A DNA stretch of 64,000 nucleotides from positions 1 through 64,000 of the forward strand of contig UBTA01000060.1 in NCBI GenBank assembly GCA_900468065.1, written 5' to 3'. A program made the translations under genes and the position numbers. Under the pieces are notes generated by a model that worked only from the letters and a program-made list of their open reading frames with translations, was not told the origin of the DNA and searched no databases. The DNA comes from Hyphomicrobiales bacterium (GTDB lineage: Bacteria > Pseudomonadota > Alphaproteobacteria > Rhizobiales > Rhizobiaceae). How positions within the stretch are numbered: the stretch's first letter is position 1; each line of letters starts with the position of its first letter. This document shows, one piece after another, positions 16,840-26,000 of the stretch.

Positions 16840-17592
16840 ATGAAACTCAACGGAAAAATCGCCGTCGTTACCGGAGCATCAAGCGGGATCGGTGCGGGCA
16901 TCGCCAAGGCGCTCGGCGCTGAAGGTGCGACCGTCGTCGTCAATTATTCCTCGAGCAAATCAGGCGCCGATGCCGTCGTCGCCTCGATCGAGAAGGCTGG
17001 TGGCAAGGCCGTTGCTATACAGGCGGACATGAGCAAAGGCGCTGATGTCATCCGCCTGTTCGACACGGTGAAGGCCGACCACGGACAGGTGGACGTGCTG
17101 GTGAACAATGCCGGGGTCGCCGTGTTCGAGATGGCGACCGACGTGACCGAAGACGCTTTCCACAAGCAGTTCAACATCAACGTGCTCGGCTATTTCCTGG
17201 CCATCCGGGAAGCTCTCAAGCATTTCGGCGAGAGCGGCGGCAGTATCATCAACATCAGCTCGATCCTCAGCACCGATCCCTACCTGGCCTCTAGCGTCTA
17301 TGCCGCGACCAAGGGTGCCGTCGATACGATGACATTCGCGCTCGCCCGTGAACTCGGACCCCGCGGCATTCGGGTAAACTCGATCCTGCCGGGTCACACG
17401 AACACACCTGCCACCGATGGCAATTTTTCCGGCGAATTCGGCGAGAAGCTCATTGCCGGAACGCCACTTGGCCGCTTCGGCGAGCCGGACGATATCGCCC
17501 CTGTCGCCGTCTTCCTGGCATCCGCCGACGCGCATTGGGTCACCGGTGAATCCATACGTGCCGCCGGCGGCGTTCGCGGTGTCGGCTACTGA
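16840..17592 (+). CDS. Short-chain dehydrogenase/reductase (SDR)
   Basis: A 250-residue classical SDR: TGASSGIG at residues 11-18, NNAG at 89-92, catalytic S141, Y154 and K158, and LPGHTNTPA after the active site. It is close to 3-oxoacyl-ACP reductase/glucose dehydrogenase-like SDRs in pattern, but the substrate is not defined. The ATG at 16840 was preferred over the one at 16834 because AAGG then lies at about 9 bases. It is divergent from the AraC regulator at 16675, its likely regulator. Confidence 0.9.
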   Translation: MKLNGKIAVVTGASSGIGAGIAKALGAEGATVVVNYSSSKSGADAVVASIEKAGGKAVAIQADMSKGADVIRLFDTVKADHGQVDVLVNNAGVAVFEMATDVTEDAFHKQFNINVLGYFLAIREALKHFGESGGSIINISSILSTDPYLASSVYAATKGAVDTMTFALARELGPRGIRVNSILPGHTNTPATDGNFSGEFGEKLIAGTPLGRFGEPDDIAPVAVFLASADAHWVTGESIRAAGGVRGVGY

Positions 17593-17761
17593 ACCACATT
17601 TAATCGCGGAGTTCTCATTAGTGTCCGGTCGCAAGACCGGGCGCTGAGCCGTTTCCTGTATCGCGATCAGGATGATGCATCCAGAATATGGTGCCATTGT
17701 CTTGGCATGCGGCGCGAGCGAAAGTCTTGACGACCTTCCACCAACCTTGTTCATTCGGGCA

Positions 17762-18385
17762 ATGTTCAAAGCCGCAAACGCTGTACAGATTAGAGTTTCC
17801 ATTGACGAGATCGAACCGCACGTCTGGCGCCGTCTGGTCTTGCCAGTCCATTGGAACCTGGAGCATCTGCATTTCGGAATCCAGGCAGTATTCAATTGGT
17901 GGAACTATCATCTCTATGAATTCCGTATCGGCGGCCTGCGGTATGGGGAAGTCGAAATCCTGACGGAGGATGCGACCGACGACGATCCTCGGGTCTTCGA
18001 TCAGAGAGAGGTTCGTTTGCTGGATTTCGAGCAAGGTGCTGTCTTCAGCTACCGCTATGATTTCGGGGATGGCTGGCGGCACACCGTCGCTATCGAGGAG
18101 TTCTTGACGCTCACTGCAACGCCCAGAGGCGGGACGTGCGTTGCGGGCGAAAGGGCGCGACCGCCCGAGGACGTGGGCGGCGTATCGGGCTATGAGCGGT
18201 TCCTGGAGATCATCGGCGACCGGGAAGATCCCGAACATGCCGAAACCATTCAGTGGTGCGGCGGCTACTTTGATCCGGAGTGGTTCGACCTCTCGATCGC
18301 GGACAAGGATCTCCGCAATGCTCTGCGCTCGAACGTTAAGCGGCGCTTGTATCAGCCGAAGCCGAAAGCCGTCCGAAAAAAATGA
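17762..18385 (+). CDS. Plasmid pRiA4b ORF-3 family protein
   Basis: A 207-residue protein of the pRiA4b ORF-3-like family, sometimes called the IS1096 TnpR-like passenger protein. The family signature is seen in order: VQIRVSIDEIEPHVWRRL (by its IEPHVWRR core), LEHLHFGIQAVFNW, HLYEF, YRYDFGDGWRHTVAIE (near 130) and CVAGERARPPEDVGG. Members occur on plasmids and next to mobile elements; their function is unknown. The ATG at 17762 fits the family start. An in-frame ATG at 17672 would add 30 unlike residues. A copy of the GCCTTGAAAGG repeat lies 22 bases after its stop. Confidence 0.85.
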   Translation: MFKAANAVQIRVSIDEIEPHVWRRLVLPVHWNLEHLHFGIQAVFNWWNYHLYEFRIGGLRYGEVEILTEDATDDDPRVFDQREVRLLDFEQGAVFSYRYDFGDGWRHTVAIEEFLTLTATPRGGTCVAGERARPPEDVGGVSGYERFLEIIGDREDPEHAETIQWCGGYFDPEWFDLSIADKDLRNALRSNVKRRLYQPKPKAVRKK

Positions 18386-18407
18386 GTTGGCTAGGGTTGC
18401 AGGTGAA

Positions 18408-18435
18408 CGCCTTGAAAGGATGTGAACCGACGGCC
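18408..18435 (+). repeat. Boundary repeat, copy A
   Basis: CGCCTTGAAAGG followed by ATGTGAACCGACGGCC. It is one of five copies of a dispersed motif in the window, all in this orientation. It lies just after the pRiA4b ORF-3 gene. The reverse complement carries GGTTCNNATCC, which resembles a tRNA T-loop. Confidence 0.55.
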
Positions 18436-18555
18436 GTGTTATTCAGCTTTTTATCCGCATCAAATATCGGCGTCCAAAATATTCGATCGGATAACTGCCT
18501 AATATTGAACTCTACCTGATGTAAAAATAATTAGAATGCCTTTTCGTCGCCGCAT

Positions 18556-19287
18556 CTATCGAGCCGAGCGAGAGCGCGGACTTGACCTAAGATGTAGGTA
18601 GTTTTCATTGAAATCTGCGAAATCCTGCATCCGCCTAATATCCGGAATATCGATAAGGTGCTTGCGAAACGTCGCAAGTCCGCGCTCACGTATGGTCTTT
18701 AAGCTGCGATTTACTTGCACTATCGACAATCCGACGGTGTCTCCTAGCTCCTGCTGAGTGATTGGAAGGGAGAAAATTCCCTCGCTAACCAGTCCGATTG
18801 CGTCAAGACGAGCATGAATTTCGCAAAGCAGATGCGCAATGCGTATCTCAGCATTACGAGCCCCGATGTTGGTGATCCATTCACGAAGCACGGCCTCGTC
18901 GACGAGCATTGTCCACCAAAGAGCGCGCGTCAGGGCAGGTCGCTCTGCAACGATATTCAGAATTGAGGGGCGTCGAATTTCTGCAACGACGCAGTCGGAG
19001 AGCGTCGAAACCGTGTGGTCCATCTCAGCAAGCAAGGCCACGTGCAGGTCACAAATATCGCCGGGGACCAGATAACCAAATATTTGCCGGGTGCCGTCCC
19101 CAATTATTTTATACCGAACGGCAAAGCCTTCAAGGATGATGTGAACAACATTCGTCGAATCTCCCTCCCTCACGAGGTCGGTTCTACGTGCAACCAACCG
19201 TGTGTTCTCAGTGAGCGTTCCAATTAGGGCGCTGTCGCTCTCGCTTACGGGACTATAACACCCTAGCTTGCGGATAAAAGCGTTCAT
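18556..19287 (-). CDS. Crp/Fnr-family transcriptional regulator
   Basis: A 243-residue regulator with a cyclic-nucleotide-binding-like sensor (about 25-140, with FGYLVPGDICDLHVALL in place of the usual PGEFVGE block) and a C-terminal winged helix (about 150-225, ITQQELGDTVGLSIVQVNRSL, by its TVGLSIVQVNRSLK recognition core). The four N-terminal cysteines of FNR are absent, so it is not an oxygen-sensing Fe-S type. The family is greatly expanded in rhizobia. It stands alone; the target is unknown. The ATG at 19287 is the only sensible start. Confidence 0.88.
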   Translation of the reverse strand: MNAFIRKLGCYSPVSESDSALIGTLTENTRLVARRTDLVREGDSTNVVHIILEGFAVRYKIIGDGTRQIFGYLVPGDICDLHVALLAEMDHTVSTLSDCVVAEIRRPSILNIVAERPALTRALWWTMLVDEAVLREWITNIGARNAEIRIAHLLCEIHARLDAIGLVSEGIFSLPITQQELGDTVGLSIVQVNRSLKTIRERGLATFRKHLIDIPDIRRMQDFADFNENYLHLRSSPRSRSAR

Positions 19288-19840
19288 GGAATCAAGCCAG
19301 CCAACATCATATATTTAAGCCCCACGACATAACGAATGTTCGGCCAATACATGGGTATACCAATTACACGGTCGCGCATAATTCAAAATTTGTGCACCGC
19401 TTTCATCTCAGCAATTCCAACAGGTTAGCCTCGGACAAAATCAAGCTCTTGCGCTGTCGTTAAACCTTATCGAGGCCCTCTCGCTTGAAACAATAGAGCC
19501 CGTCGCCGCTGTTCTCGAAAAGCGGGCGGAACTGGAAAAGCCGATGGCGGCGAGGCACGAGAAGTTGGGCGGGCTTGATCGGAGTGTTCGTCTCACCGTC
19601 GCTGTCACCAAACCGAAGGACGTGGGCGGCTTCGGCGAGGATTTCCTTTTCGTCATTGTTAGCTTAACGGTTCCCCAATCCTGCGGCGCGGTCAGAGCGC
19701 GTCTAGCCTGCTCCAGAACGCGATATGTCCCCTCGATCACCTTGGCCCAACGTCGCCGCTGCACATTCCGCCGGGTGCGCTATGTCGATCGCGTCGAGGA
19801 GACCTTGGCTTTCGGAGAGCGTTTGAGGCACGCTGGGCGA
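19288..19840. other. Intergenic region, possible gene remnant
   Basis: About 550 bases. A rightward frame is open from about 19405 to 19918 and reads ALSLNLIEALSLETIEPV, VLEKRAELEKPM and HEKLGG. It is helical-looking at first but has no start or ribosome-binding site and loses protein-like character after about 60 codons. It may be the remnant of a decayed gene. No family was recognised. Confidence 0.3.
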
Positions 19841-21277
19841 TTACCCCAAAGTGTACGCGGTCTTCACGGTTGTGAAGAATTCAGCCGCATAGGTTCCCTG
19901 TTCGCGCGGGCCGTATGATGATCCCTTTCGGCCACCGAACGGGACGTGGAAGTCAACGCCAGCCGTTGGCAGGTTGACCATCACCATGCCAGCCTCGGCA
20001 TTGCGCTTGAAGTGCGTCGCATGTTTCAGGCTGGTGGTGGCGATGCCGGATGAAAGGCCGAATGGCGTGTCATTGGCGGTCGCCAGGGCTTCATCGTAGT
20101 CCTTGACGCGAATGATAGCGGCGACGGGGCCGAAGATCTCCTCGCGGGAGATGCGCATCTGATTGGTCGCTTCGGTAAACAGGGTCGGCTGGAGGTAGAA
20201 ACCGGGCGTGTCCCGTGAGATCAATTCGCCGCCAAAGGCCAGTTTCGCCCCTTCGCTCTTGCCAATCTCAATATAGTCCGTGTCTGTCTTTAGCTGTCGC
20301 TCATCGACGACCGGCCCGATATGAGTTCCGGCCTTCATCGCATGGTCGACCGTGAGCGTCTTCAGCTTTTCGGTAAGGGCGGCGACGAACTTCTCGTGGA
20401 TTCCCTCGGTGACGATGAGACGCGACGACGCCGTGCACCGCTGGCCCGTGGAGAAGAACGACGAGTTGGCGCAGGCGTCCACAGCGACGGTGAGGTCGGC
20501 GTCGTCGAGCACCACCATTGGGTTCTTGCCGCCCATCTCCAGCTGGAACTTCCTGTTGTGCTCAAGAGACGAGGCGGCCACCTGCCTGCCTGTACCGGTC
20601 GAACCGGTGAAGGTGATACCCGCCAGATCCGCACTGTCGAGCATGGCCTGGCCGACGACCGAGCCTTTGCCCATGACAAGATTGAATACGCCCTTCGGCA
20701 ACCCGGCGCGGTGGAGAATGTCGGCGATTGCCCAGGAGCAGCCTGGTACCAGTTCGGCGGGCTTGAAGACGACAGTGTTGCCGTAGCAGAGCGCCGGAGC
20801 GATTTTCCAGGCGGGGATGGCGATTGGGAAATTCCACGGCGTGATAATGCCGATGACGCCGATCGGCTCGCGGACAATCTCGATGCCGATATTCGGACGC
20901 GTTGACGGAAGCGTTTCCCCGGCCAGTCGCAGAACTTCACCTGCGAAGAAGTCGAAGATCTGCGCTGCGCGGACCGTTTCGCCGATCGCTTCGGGCAGCG
21001 TCTTGCCCTCTTCCCGTGCCAAGAGACTACCCAGTTCTTCCTTGCGGGCCATGATCTCGTCGCCGGTCTTCTTCAGGATCGCGTGGCGCTCCAGAATGCC
21101 GGATCGTGACCAGGCTGGAAAGGCTGCCTTTGCCGCTGCGATCGCCGTGCGCGTATCGCCCGCAGTTGCCCGCGCATAGATACCGACGACGTCGTTCGTG
21201 TCCGACGGGTTGATATTGTGGATGGCGTCGCTGCCGCGCGTCCACTCGCCCGCGATGAAGTTTTGATGAAGATTCAT
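19841..21277 (-). CDS. Aldehyde dehydrogenase, probable 2,5-dioxovalerate (2-oxoglutarate semialdehyde) dehydrogenase
   Basis: A 478-residue NAD(P)-dependent aldehyde dehydrogenase. It has the cofactor motif FTGSTGTG, oxyanion asparagine in TPWNFP (near 150), general base in LEMGGKNP (near 250) and catalytic cysteine in GQRCTASSR (near 285). The blocks FFAGEVLRLAGE and PAWKIAPALCYGNTVVFKPAELVPG (by KPAELVPG) resemble the YcbD-like 2-oxoglutarate semialdehyde dehydrogenases, which make 2-oxoglutarate. The preceding gene is of the DapA family, whose sugar-acid and hydroxyproline members produce exactly that aldehyde. This supports the assignment but does not prove it. It is the last gene of the nine-gene operon, 65 bases after the DapA-like gene. 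Confidence 0.8.
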   Translation of the reverse strand: MNLHQNFIAGEWTRGSDAIHNINPSDTNDVVGIYARATAGDTRTAIAAAKAAFPAWSRSGILERHAILKKTGDEIMARKEELGSLLAREEGKTLPEAIGETVRAAQIFDFFAGEVLRLAGETLPSTRPNIGIEIVREPIGVIGIITPWNFPIAIPAWKIAPALCYGNTVVFKPAELVPGCSWAIADILHRAGLPKGVFNLVMGKGSVVGQAMLDSADLAGITFTGSTGTGRQVAASSLEHNRKFQLEMGGKNPMVVLDDADLTVAVDACANSSFFSTGQRCTASSRLIVTEGIHEKFVAALTEKLKTLTVDHAMKAGTHIGPVVDERQLKTDTDYIEIGKSEGAKLAFGGELISRDTPGFYLQPTLFTEATNQMRISREEIFGPVAAIIRVKDYDEALATANDTPFGLSSGIATTSLKHATHFKRNAEAGMVMVNLPTAGVDFHVPFGGRKGSSYGPREQGTYAAEFFTTVKTAYTLG

Positions 21278-21342
21278 GAATAGGTCCTGGTGAAGATGAG
21301 GAAGATGCGATCTACGAAAGGCTTTTGACTAGGCCTAGATGG

Positions 21343-22254
21343 TCAGGGGATGAGCGTTTCGGTCGAAACGAAGCTTGTTAGATCACTCGTCAACCGGGCG
21401 CGGGCATTGGCAGTCAAAGGCATTAGGGGAGGCATGACGCGCAACCACGTTTCGTTTCCAGTGCGTTCGGCGATAGCAGCCTTCACCGCGGAGACGAGTG
21501 GATAGGAAGTAAGGCAGCGGCGTATTTCGTTCGCACGCTTCAAGGCTTCCAGTGATCCGGGTCCGCTCGGATCAGACCACACCTTTTGGGCCAACTTTCC
21601 CGTAACGTTCGTCGTGGCAGAAATACAACCGGCAAAACCATGCACATGCGCTTCCGCGAGCGAACCTTCGGCACTTGGAAACACGTCAAATCCGGGGAGC
21701 TGTGCTGCAAGTGTGCTGGAATACTCGATATCGTTTGAGCTGTCTTTGAGACCCGCGATGACGCCACCATGCATTTGTCGCAGTTCGGTAACGACCTCAA
21801 CAGAATATGGGACGCCAGTGTTTGACGGGAAGTGGTAGAGATAGAGGCTGAGTTCCTCCTTCCCAACGGTCTTTACTAAGGCGTCGATGAAATCAACCAG
21901 CCCGCCCTGATCTATTCCTTTGTAATAAAAGGGGGGAACTACCAACGCGCCAGCGAAACCCAGAGATTTGGCCGCCGCGGTTAGCGTGCAGGTATCGTCA
22001 AGTGCGGCTGCGCCTGTCCCAACCATAAATAGATTAGTCGGGAGGTCCGACTTCGCGATCGCCGTCATCGCCTCCAGGCGTTGACGAACAGAGAATGAGA
22101 CCGCTTCCCCGGTGGTCCCCAGAAGGTTGATTGCATCGCAACCTCCCTCCGTGAGCAACCAGCGGCACTGCTCGACCAAAGCATCGAGTGCAATAGACAA
22201 ATCTTCTCTCACGGGTGTCGCCGTCGCGGCGATCACTCCTCTGACTCTTGGCAT
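21343..22254 (-). CDS. DapA-family lyase/dehydratase
   Basis: A 303-residue TIM-barrel enzyme of the dihydrodipicolinate synthase/N-acetylneuraminate lyase family. Visible are LLGTTGEA (residues about 44-51), the YLYHFPSNTGVPYS block with the active-site tyrosine (near 140) and GLKDSSND with the Schiff-base lysine (near 169). It is unlikely to be true DapA, given its catabolic neighbours. Relatives remove water, ammonia or pyruvate from keto acids. Beside a 2-oxoglutarate semialdehyde dehydrogenase, a decarboxylating dehydratase or deaminase yielding that aldehyde is the best guess. It begins 17 bases after the ferredoxin gene. Confidence 0.82.
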   Translation of the reverse strand: MPRVRGVIAATATPVREDLSIALDALVEQCRWLLTEGGCDAINLLGTTGEAVSFSVRQRLEAMTAIAKSDLPTNLFMVGTGAAALDDTCTLTAAAKSLGFAGALVVPPFYYKGIDQGGLVDFIDALVKTVGKEELSLYLYHFPSNTGVPYSVEVVTELRQMHGGVIAGLKDSSNDIEYSSTLAAQLPGFDVFPSAEGSLAEAHVHGFAGCISATTNVTGKLAQKVWSDPSGPGSLEALKRANEIRRCLTSYPLVSAVKAAIAERTGNETWLRVMPPLMPLTANARARLTSDLTSFVSTETLIP

Positions 22255-22271
22255 GTTTGCTATCCTTGGGA

Positions 22272-22610
22272 TTAATTATCGATTGTCGTGAGAGCACGTT
22301 CTCTCACGGTGGGATGATCGAGATCGGATCGAAAGCGGTCTGAATAACCGCCTGGTGAACCCCAGCCAGTCACAACCGCTTGGAAAAACTCAGCATTTGC
22401 AGCCTTGAAAGCGATTTCCTTGGCGGGAATGTCGTCATCTTCGAAAATGGCGTCGACTGGACAGACAGAAAGGCAAAGACCGCAAGAAATGCACTCGTCA
22501 GGATGGATGTACATCATCATCCCTCCCTCATAGATGCACTCCACTGGGCAAACCGTCTGACATGCGGCGTCTTTGATATTGATGCAGGCGGAGGTGATAA
22601 CGTAGGTCAT
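22272..22610 (-). CDS. Seven-iron ferredoxin (3Fe-4S / 4Fe-4S)
   Basis: A 112-residue FdxA-type ferredoxin. The cysteines at 9, 17, 21, 25, 40, 43, 46 and 50 have the spacing of Azotobacter ferredoxin I. By analogy, C9, C17 and C50 hold the 3Fe-4S cluster and C21, C40, C43 and C46 the 4Fe-4S cluster, while C25 is free. The acidic tail is usual for the family. The ATG at 22610 (MTYVITSAC) is the family start. It lies 10 bases after the crotonase gene and probably carries electrons for the FAD oxidoreductase of the same operon. Confidence 0.9.
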   Translation of the reverse strand: MTYVITSACINIKDAACQTVCPVECIYEGGMMMYIHPDECISCGLCLSVCPVDAIFEDDDIPAKEIAFKAANAEFFQAVVTGWGSPGGYSDRFRSDLDHPTVRERALTTIDN

Positions 22611-22620
22611 CGCGGATACC

Positions 22621-23397
22621 TCAGCGGCCTTTCCATACAGGCGGACGTTTCTCGTTGAACGCCCGAACGCCTTCGTCCTGATCTTCGGATTGTAGCGCCT
22701 CGACAAGTTCCGGCAGCCGAAGCATTTGGGCCTGTTGCGGCGTCAAGGTTTCGCCAGCCTTCACCATTGCCTTTGTAGCCCTCAAGGAAAGTGGAGCGCA
22801 GGACAGGAGATCGTTGACCCAACTTTCGACGGTCGCATCAAGGTTCTCCGGCGACACAACTTCGTTCACGAGGCCCAACCTGTGGGCTTCAGCGGCATCA
22901 ATCCGCCGTCCGGTCAGCAAAAGTCCCATTGCGTGAACATAAGGGATCCGCCTGGACAGCAAGGCTATGCCTCCAGTCATTGCGAGACGTCCAACCTTGC
23001 CCTCAGGACACCCAAAACCCGCATTCGAAGAGGCGATTACGATATCGCAGCCGAGAACCATTTCCATTGCACCGCCCAGAGCGAACCCATTCACCCTGGC
23101 GATAACGGGGACTTTCAGTGTGTCTCTCAAAGCAATGCCACCAAAACCACCCGGGCGCGGTTTTGCCCAATACTCCAGTCCGGACAAGCGATTATCGTCG
23201 CTCATGTCGGCTCCTACCGAGAACGACCGATCTCCCGCACCGGTTAAGACGACGACTCTGATGTCCCGATCCTGCTCGATCGAATCCCAGATACCAAGGA
23301 GTTCTTCTTCCGTTGCCGCATCAATGGCGTTCAGCTTGTGAGCTCGATTGAGTGTAACTCGCGCAACATGATTATCCTTCGTAAACAGCACGTTCAT
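22621..23397 (-). CDS. Enoyl-CoA hydratase/isomerase (crotonase) family protein
   Basis: A 258-residue crotonase-fold enzyme. The oxyanion-hole segments FSVGADM (near 59) and [11 protein letters not shown] (near 103) are present, as are both hydratase glutamates, E112 and E132 (FGCPEGKVG). It should therefore hydrate or isomerise an acyl-CoA. The ATG at 23397 overlaps the end of the CoA-transferase gene by 4 bases (ATGA), so translation is coupled. A CoA-transferase upstream and a hydratase here indicate a substrate processed as its CoA thioester. Confidence 0.9.
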   Translation of the reverse strand: MNVLFTKDNHVARVTLNRAHKLNAIDAATEEELLGIWDSIEQDRDIRVVVLTGAGDRSFSVGADMSDDNRLSGLEYWAKPRPGGFGGIALRDTLKVPVIARVNGFALGGAMEMVLGCDIVIASSNAGFGCPEGKVGRLAMTGGIALLSRRIPYVHAMGLLLTGRRIDAAEAHRLGLVNEVVSPENLDATVESWVNDLLSCAPLSLRATKAMVKAGETLTPQQAQMLRLPELVEALQSEDQDEGVRAFNEKRPPVWKGR

Positions 23398-24623
23398 AGC
23401 GATACCCCATCCGAAACATCTTTTATAATTCCTCGAGTGATGAGGTCGCCGATCTTGTCTTGCGAGAACCCCGCTTCCTTCAGAACAACCCGTGCATCCT
23501 GCCCAAGTTTTGGGGCGGCATGCCGGAAAGCAAAGCCGCCGTCGCTCATCGTCAGAGGTGAACCCAGCGTCTGCATGCCCTGCTCACCAACTAGTGCCTT
23601 GTTCGCCTTAGTCTGTTCGTGAGCTAAAGCCTCGGCTAGGGAGAGGACTGGAGCACAAAGTAGGTCCTGCTCTTCCAAACGGAGCAGCCAATGTTCAGTC
23701 GTATTGGAAGCAAATCGCTCTTTAAACTTCGACTGAAGGTCTGGGCGACGGGCAAGCTGGTCCGAGAATGTCTTATATTTTGTCTCAGCAGAGAGATCCG
23801 GTAGGTCCAACGCTCGGCAGATATCTTGCAACGGGTTTGTTTTGAAAGCACCGACAAGAACGATCGCGCCATCTGTTGTCTCGAAGACACCTGTAAGCGG
23901 GAACGCTGCCCAATTTAGGTCCGCTCCGCGCTGTAAAAGCATGGCCGCTTCTTGGATCTGCAAGTTGAGCATCGATTCAAATAGCGAGACTGAAACCGCC
24001 TGACCTCTTCCGGTCGTATGGCGCTGGATGACTGCTAGCAAGATCGCTTGGACCAGATGCATTCCCGCCGTGTAGTCCGCAACAGCTGTCGGATATATCG
24101 AGAGGGGAACACTGGTGTCAGAACGCCGCGACATGGTGCCGGAAAGCGCCTGAGCCAAGATATCCTGACCACCTTTATGTGCCAACGGACCGACCGTGCC
24201 AAAACCCGTTCCCGATGCAGTGATTATCCGCTCATTGATTCTGGCGAGTTGCTCATGGCCGAAACCCATGCGCTCGATGACGCCTGCGCGAAAGTTGCTG
24301 ACGACAATATCGGCCGTTTTGATCAACTCATAAACGACCGCCTTCCCGTCTGGTTGACGTAAATCCAGTGAGATTGAGCGCTTGTTACGGTTGAGGCTTC
24401 GAAAAATCGGATTGGTGAGCCGCTCAGGGTCATCGGAAATCCAGGTGCGGGAGAGGTCACCCATCCCCGGTCGCTCAATTTTGATAACGTCCGCGCCGTA
24501 GTCCGCCAAAACCTGAGTACAGCATGGGCCAAGCATAACCTGTGTGAAATCGATCACTTTGAGGCCCGACAGAGGCTGATATTGCACCGGGGCTGTCTCG
24601 GTTACCCTAACTTCCTGATTCAT
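23394..24623 (-). CDS. Class III CoA-transferase (CaiB/BaiF family)
   Basis: A 409-residue enzyme of the CaiB/BaiF (formyl-CoA transferase) family. The N-terminal LKVIDFTQVMLGPCCTQ, ADYGADVIKIERPG, NRNKRSISLDLR and the catalytic aspartate D154 in GGQDILAQALSG are all present. It moves CoA from a donor thioester to a carboxylic acid, probably activating the imported substrate or an early intermediate. It overlaps the FAD oxidoreductase gene by 4 bases at its start and the crotonase gene by 4 bases at its end. Confidence 0.93.
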   Translation of the reverse strand: MNQEVRVTETAPVQYQPLSGLKVIDFTQVMLGPCCTQVLADYGADVIKIERPGMGDLSRTWISDDPERLTNPIFRSLNRNKRSISLDLRQPDGKAVVYELIKTADIVVSNFRAGVIERMGFGHEQLARINERIITASGTGFGTVGPLAHKGGQDILAQALSGTMSRRSDTSVPLSIYPTAVADYTAGMHLVQAILLAVIQRHTTGRGQAVSVSLFESMLNLQIQEAAMLLQRGADLNWAAFPLTGVFETTDGAIVLVGAFKTNPLQDICRALDLPDLSAETKYKTFSDQLARRPDLQSKFKERFASNTTEHWLLRLEEQDLLCAPVLSLAEALAHEQTKANKALVGEQGMQTLGSPLTMSDGGFAFRHAAPKLGQDARVVLKEAGFSQDKIGDLITRGIIKDVSDGVSL

Positions 24624-25975
24624 TGAGCCGCCTCCAAATTGACAGTCGCGTTGTCTGCAGGCTGATCGCCTGGATCGGCACCCTGTTCACGCAACCGCTT
24701 CTGAAGCAGCCTGACATCGATGGAAGCCAATGATTTCTGTGACTCGAGTGCCACGGCTGCGGCAACTCCTGCTGCTTCGCCCATGGCCATGCAGGGCGGG
24801 ATCTCACGAGATACTTTCTGTGCCGATGGCGTCGCCGAATAATGGCGGCCCGCAACGAGCAGGTTTGACACCTCGTTTGAGAGCATCGATCGATAGGGGT
24901 AATAATAGTCCCGTCCACGGGCTACGGAGTCGCTGAAGTGCTGCCTGCGGCTAACGTCGTCCTTTGTCATGACGTATTGCCCCTGGAGCAGGCGCGATTG
25001 CCTCACCCCTACCTGTGGCGCGACATCGACAACGTTTGCGTTCTCAAAGCCGGGCATTTTCTCCCGAACAAAGGCAACGAGCTGGGCGATCCGTTCGCGT
25101 CCCTTGAAATCTGCGGCAGTGAGATCCTCTACGGATAGTCCATCAAAGCCCGGCATGTGGGGGCAGTTGCACCATACGGTTCCCGGTATCGGCGTCTTCA
25201 GCCACCACCGCTCCCATGACCCTCCCATGATACGCTTAGCTTCGCGATCAAGGACGGCAAATGCTGCTGGATCCTCATATTCAAAACGATCGGCGGCGGC
25301 AGTATCCACTGCACCGAGGCGGAAGACAGTAGTGATGATGAACGACCCTTTGGTGTGGGCGACGCCAGCCGCTGCGCCTACGTCCAGATCTCCCGTCGTG
25401 TCGATCACAATTTCGGCTAGAAGCGCTTGCCGTCCAGCTTTGCTATCGCAGATGACGCCTTTGATGACACCATCCTCGACGAGCACCTTCGAAAACCAAG
25501 AATGAAGCCTGAGGCTAACTCCAGATTCGAGAACGAGTGCATTCGACGCATTCTTGAAGCCGTCAGGGTCGAAAGCCGATGCATAGCAAATCGGCTGAGG
25601 CTTTAGATGGGAATGAAAGTCATATACGCCCCAACGCGCCCACTGCCGAAAGATCGCCTCGTCCGACACCCAATCTTCGCGCGGGGGCGTAATGCACAGC
25701 CCCATGCGTGTCATGCGATCGATCAATTCAGTGCATATGCCTCGAACGCTGATTTCATTTCCGTTCGACATATCATCAAGGACCAAAACCATCCCGCCGG
25801 ATGCAAGTCCTCCAAGGTAGGGATATCGCTCGACGAGGGTGACCGAAAGTCCATTCCGAGCCGCTGCTGCCGCCGCTGATATACCTGCAGGGCCTCCGCC
25901 GACGACAAGAACATCGCTTTTGCTGACTACTGGTACCTGGCCTGCAGGTTCTGCGATAAAATTAGGTGTTTGCAT
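24620..25975 (-). CDS. FAD-dependent oxidoreductase (FAD_oxidored family)
   Basis: A 451-residue flavoprotein: dinucleotide-binding GGGPAGISAAAAAAR from residue 26, VTLVERYPYLGGLASGG, a central DTTGDLDVGA block and a C-terminal LLVAGRHYSATPSAQKVSREIPPCMAMGEAAG segment (by GRHYSATPSAQ) that closes the FAD site. The glycine-rich LGGLASGGM loop is the mark of the FAD_oxidored group, whose members oxidise or reduce organic acids. The ATG at 25975 has AAGGA at 8 bases. It lies 25 bases after the permease gene. A ferredoxin in the same operon may be its electron partner. Confidence 0.88.
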   Translation of the reverse strand: MQTPNFIAEPAGQVPVVSKSDVLVVGGGPAGISAAAAAARNGLSVTLVERYPYLGGLASGGMVLVLDDMSNGNEISVRGICTELIDRMTRMGLCITPPREDWVSDEAIFRQWARWGVYDFHSHLKPQPICYASAFDPDGFKNASNALVLESGVSLRLHSWFSKVLVEDGVIKGVICDSKAGRQALLAEIVIDTTGDLDVGAAAGVAHTKGSFIITTVFRLGAVDTAAADRFEYEDPAAFAVLDREAKRIMGGSWERWWLKTPIPGTVWCNCPHMPGFDGLSVEDLTAADFKGRERIAQLVAFVREKMPGFENANVVDVAPQVGVRQSRLLQGQYVMTKDDVSRRQHFSDSVARGRDYYYPYRSMLSNEVSNLLVAGRHYSATPSAQKVSREIPPCMAMGEAAGVAAAVALESQKSLASIDVRLLQKRLREQGADPGDQPADNATVNLEAAQ

Positions 25976-26000
25976 TATTTTTTCCTTCTTCGTAGGCCAG

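Noticed and set aside
16960-17895. Minus-strand open frame of 311 codons opposite the SDR gene
   Set aside because: Antisense to the SDR catalytic region, and no ribosome-binding site or family was seen.
21343-22254. Biosynthetic dihydrodipicolinate synthase (DapA)
   Set aside because: The fold and active site fit the family, but the operon is catabolic and LysR-controlled, so a lysine-biosynthesis role is unlikely.
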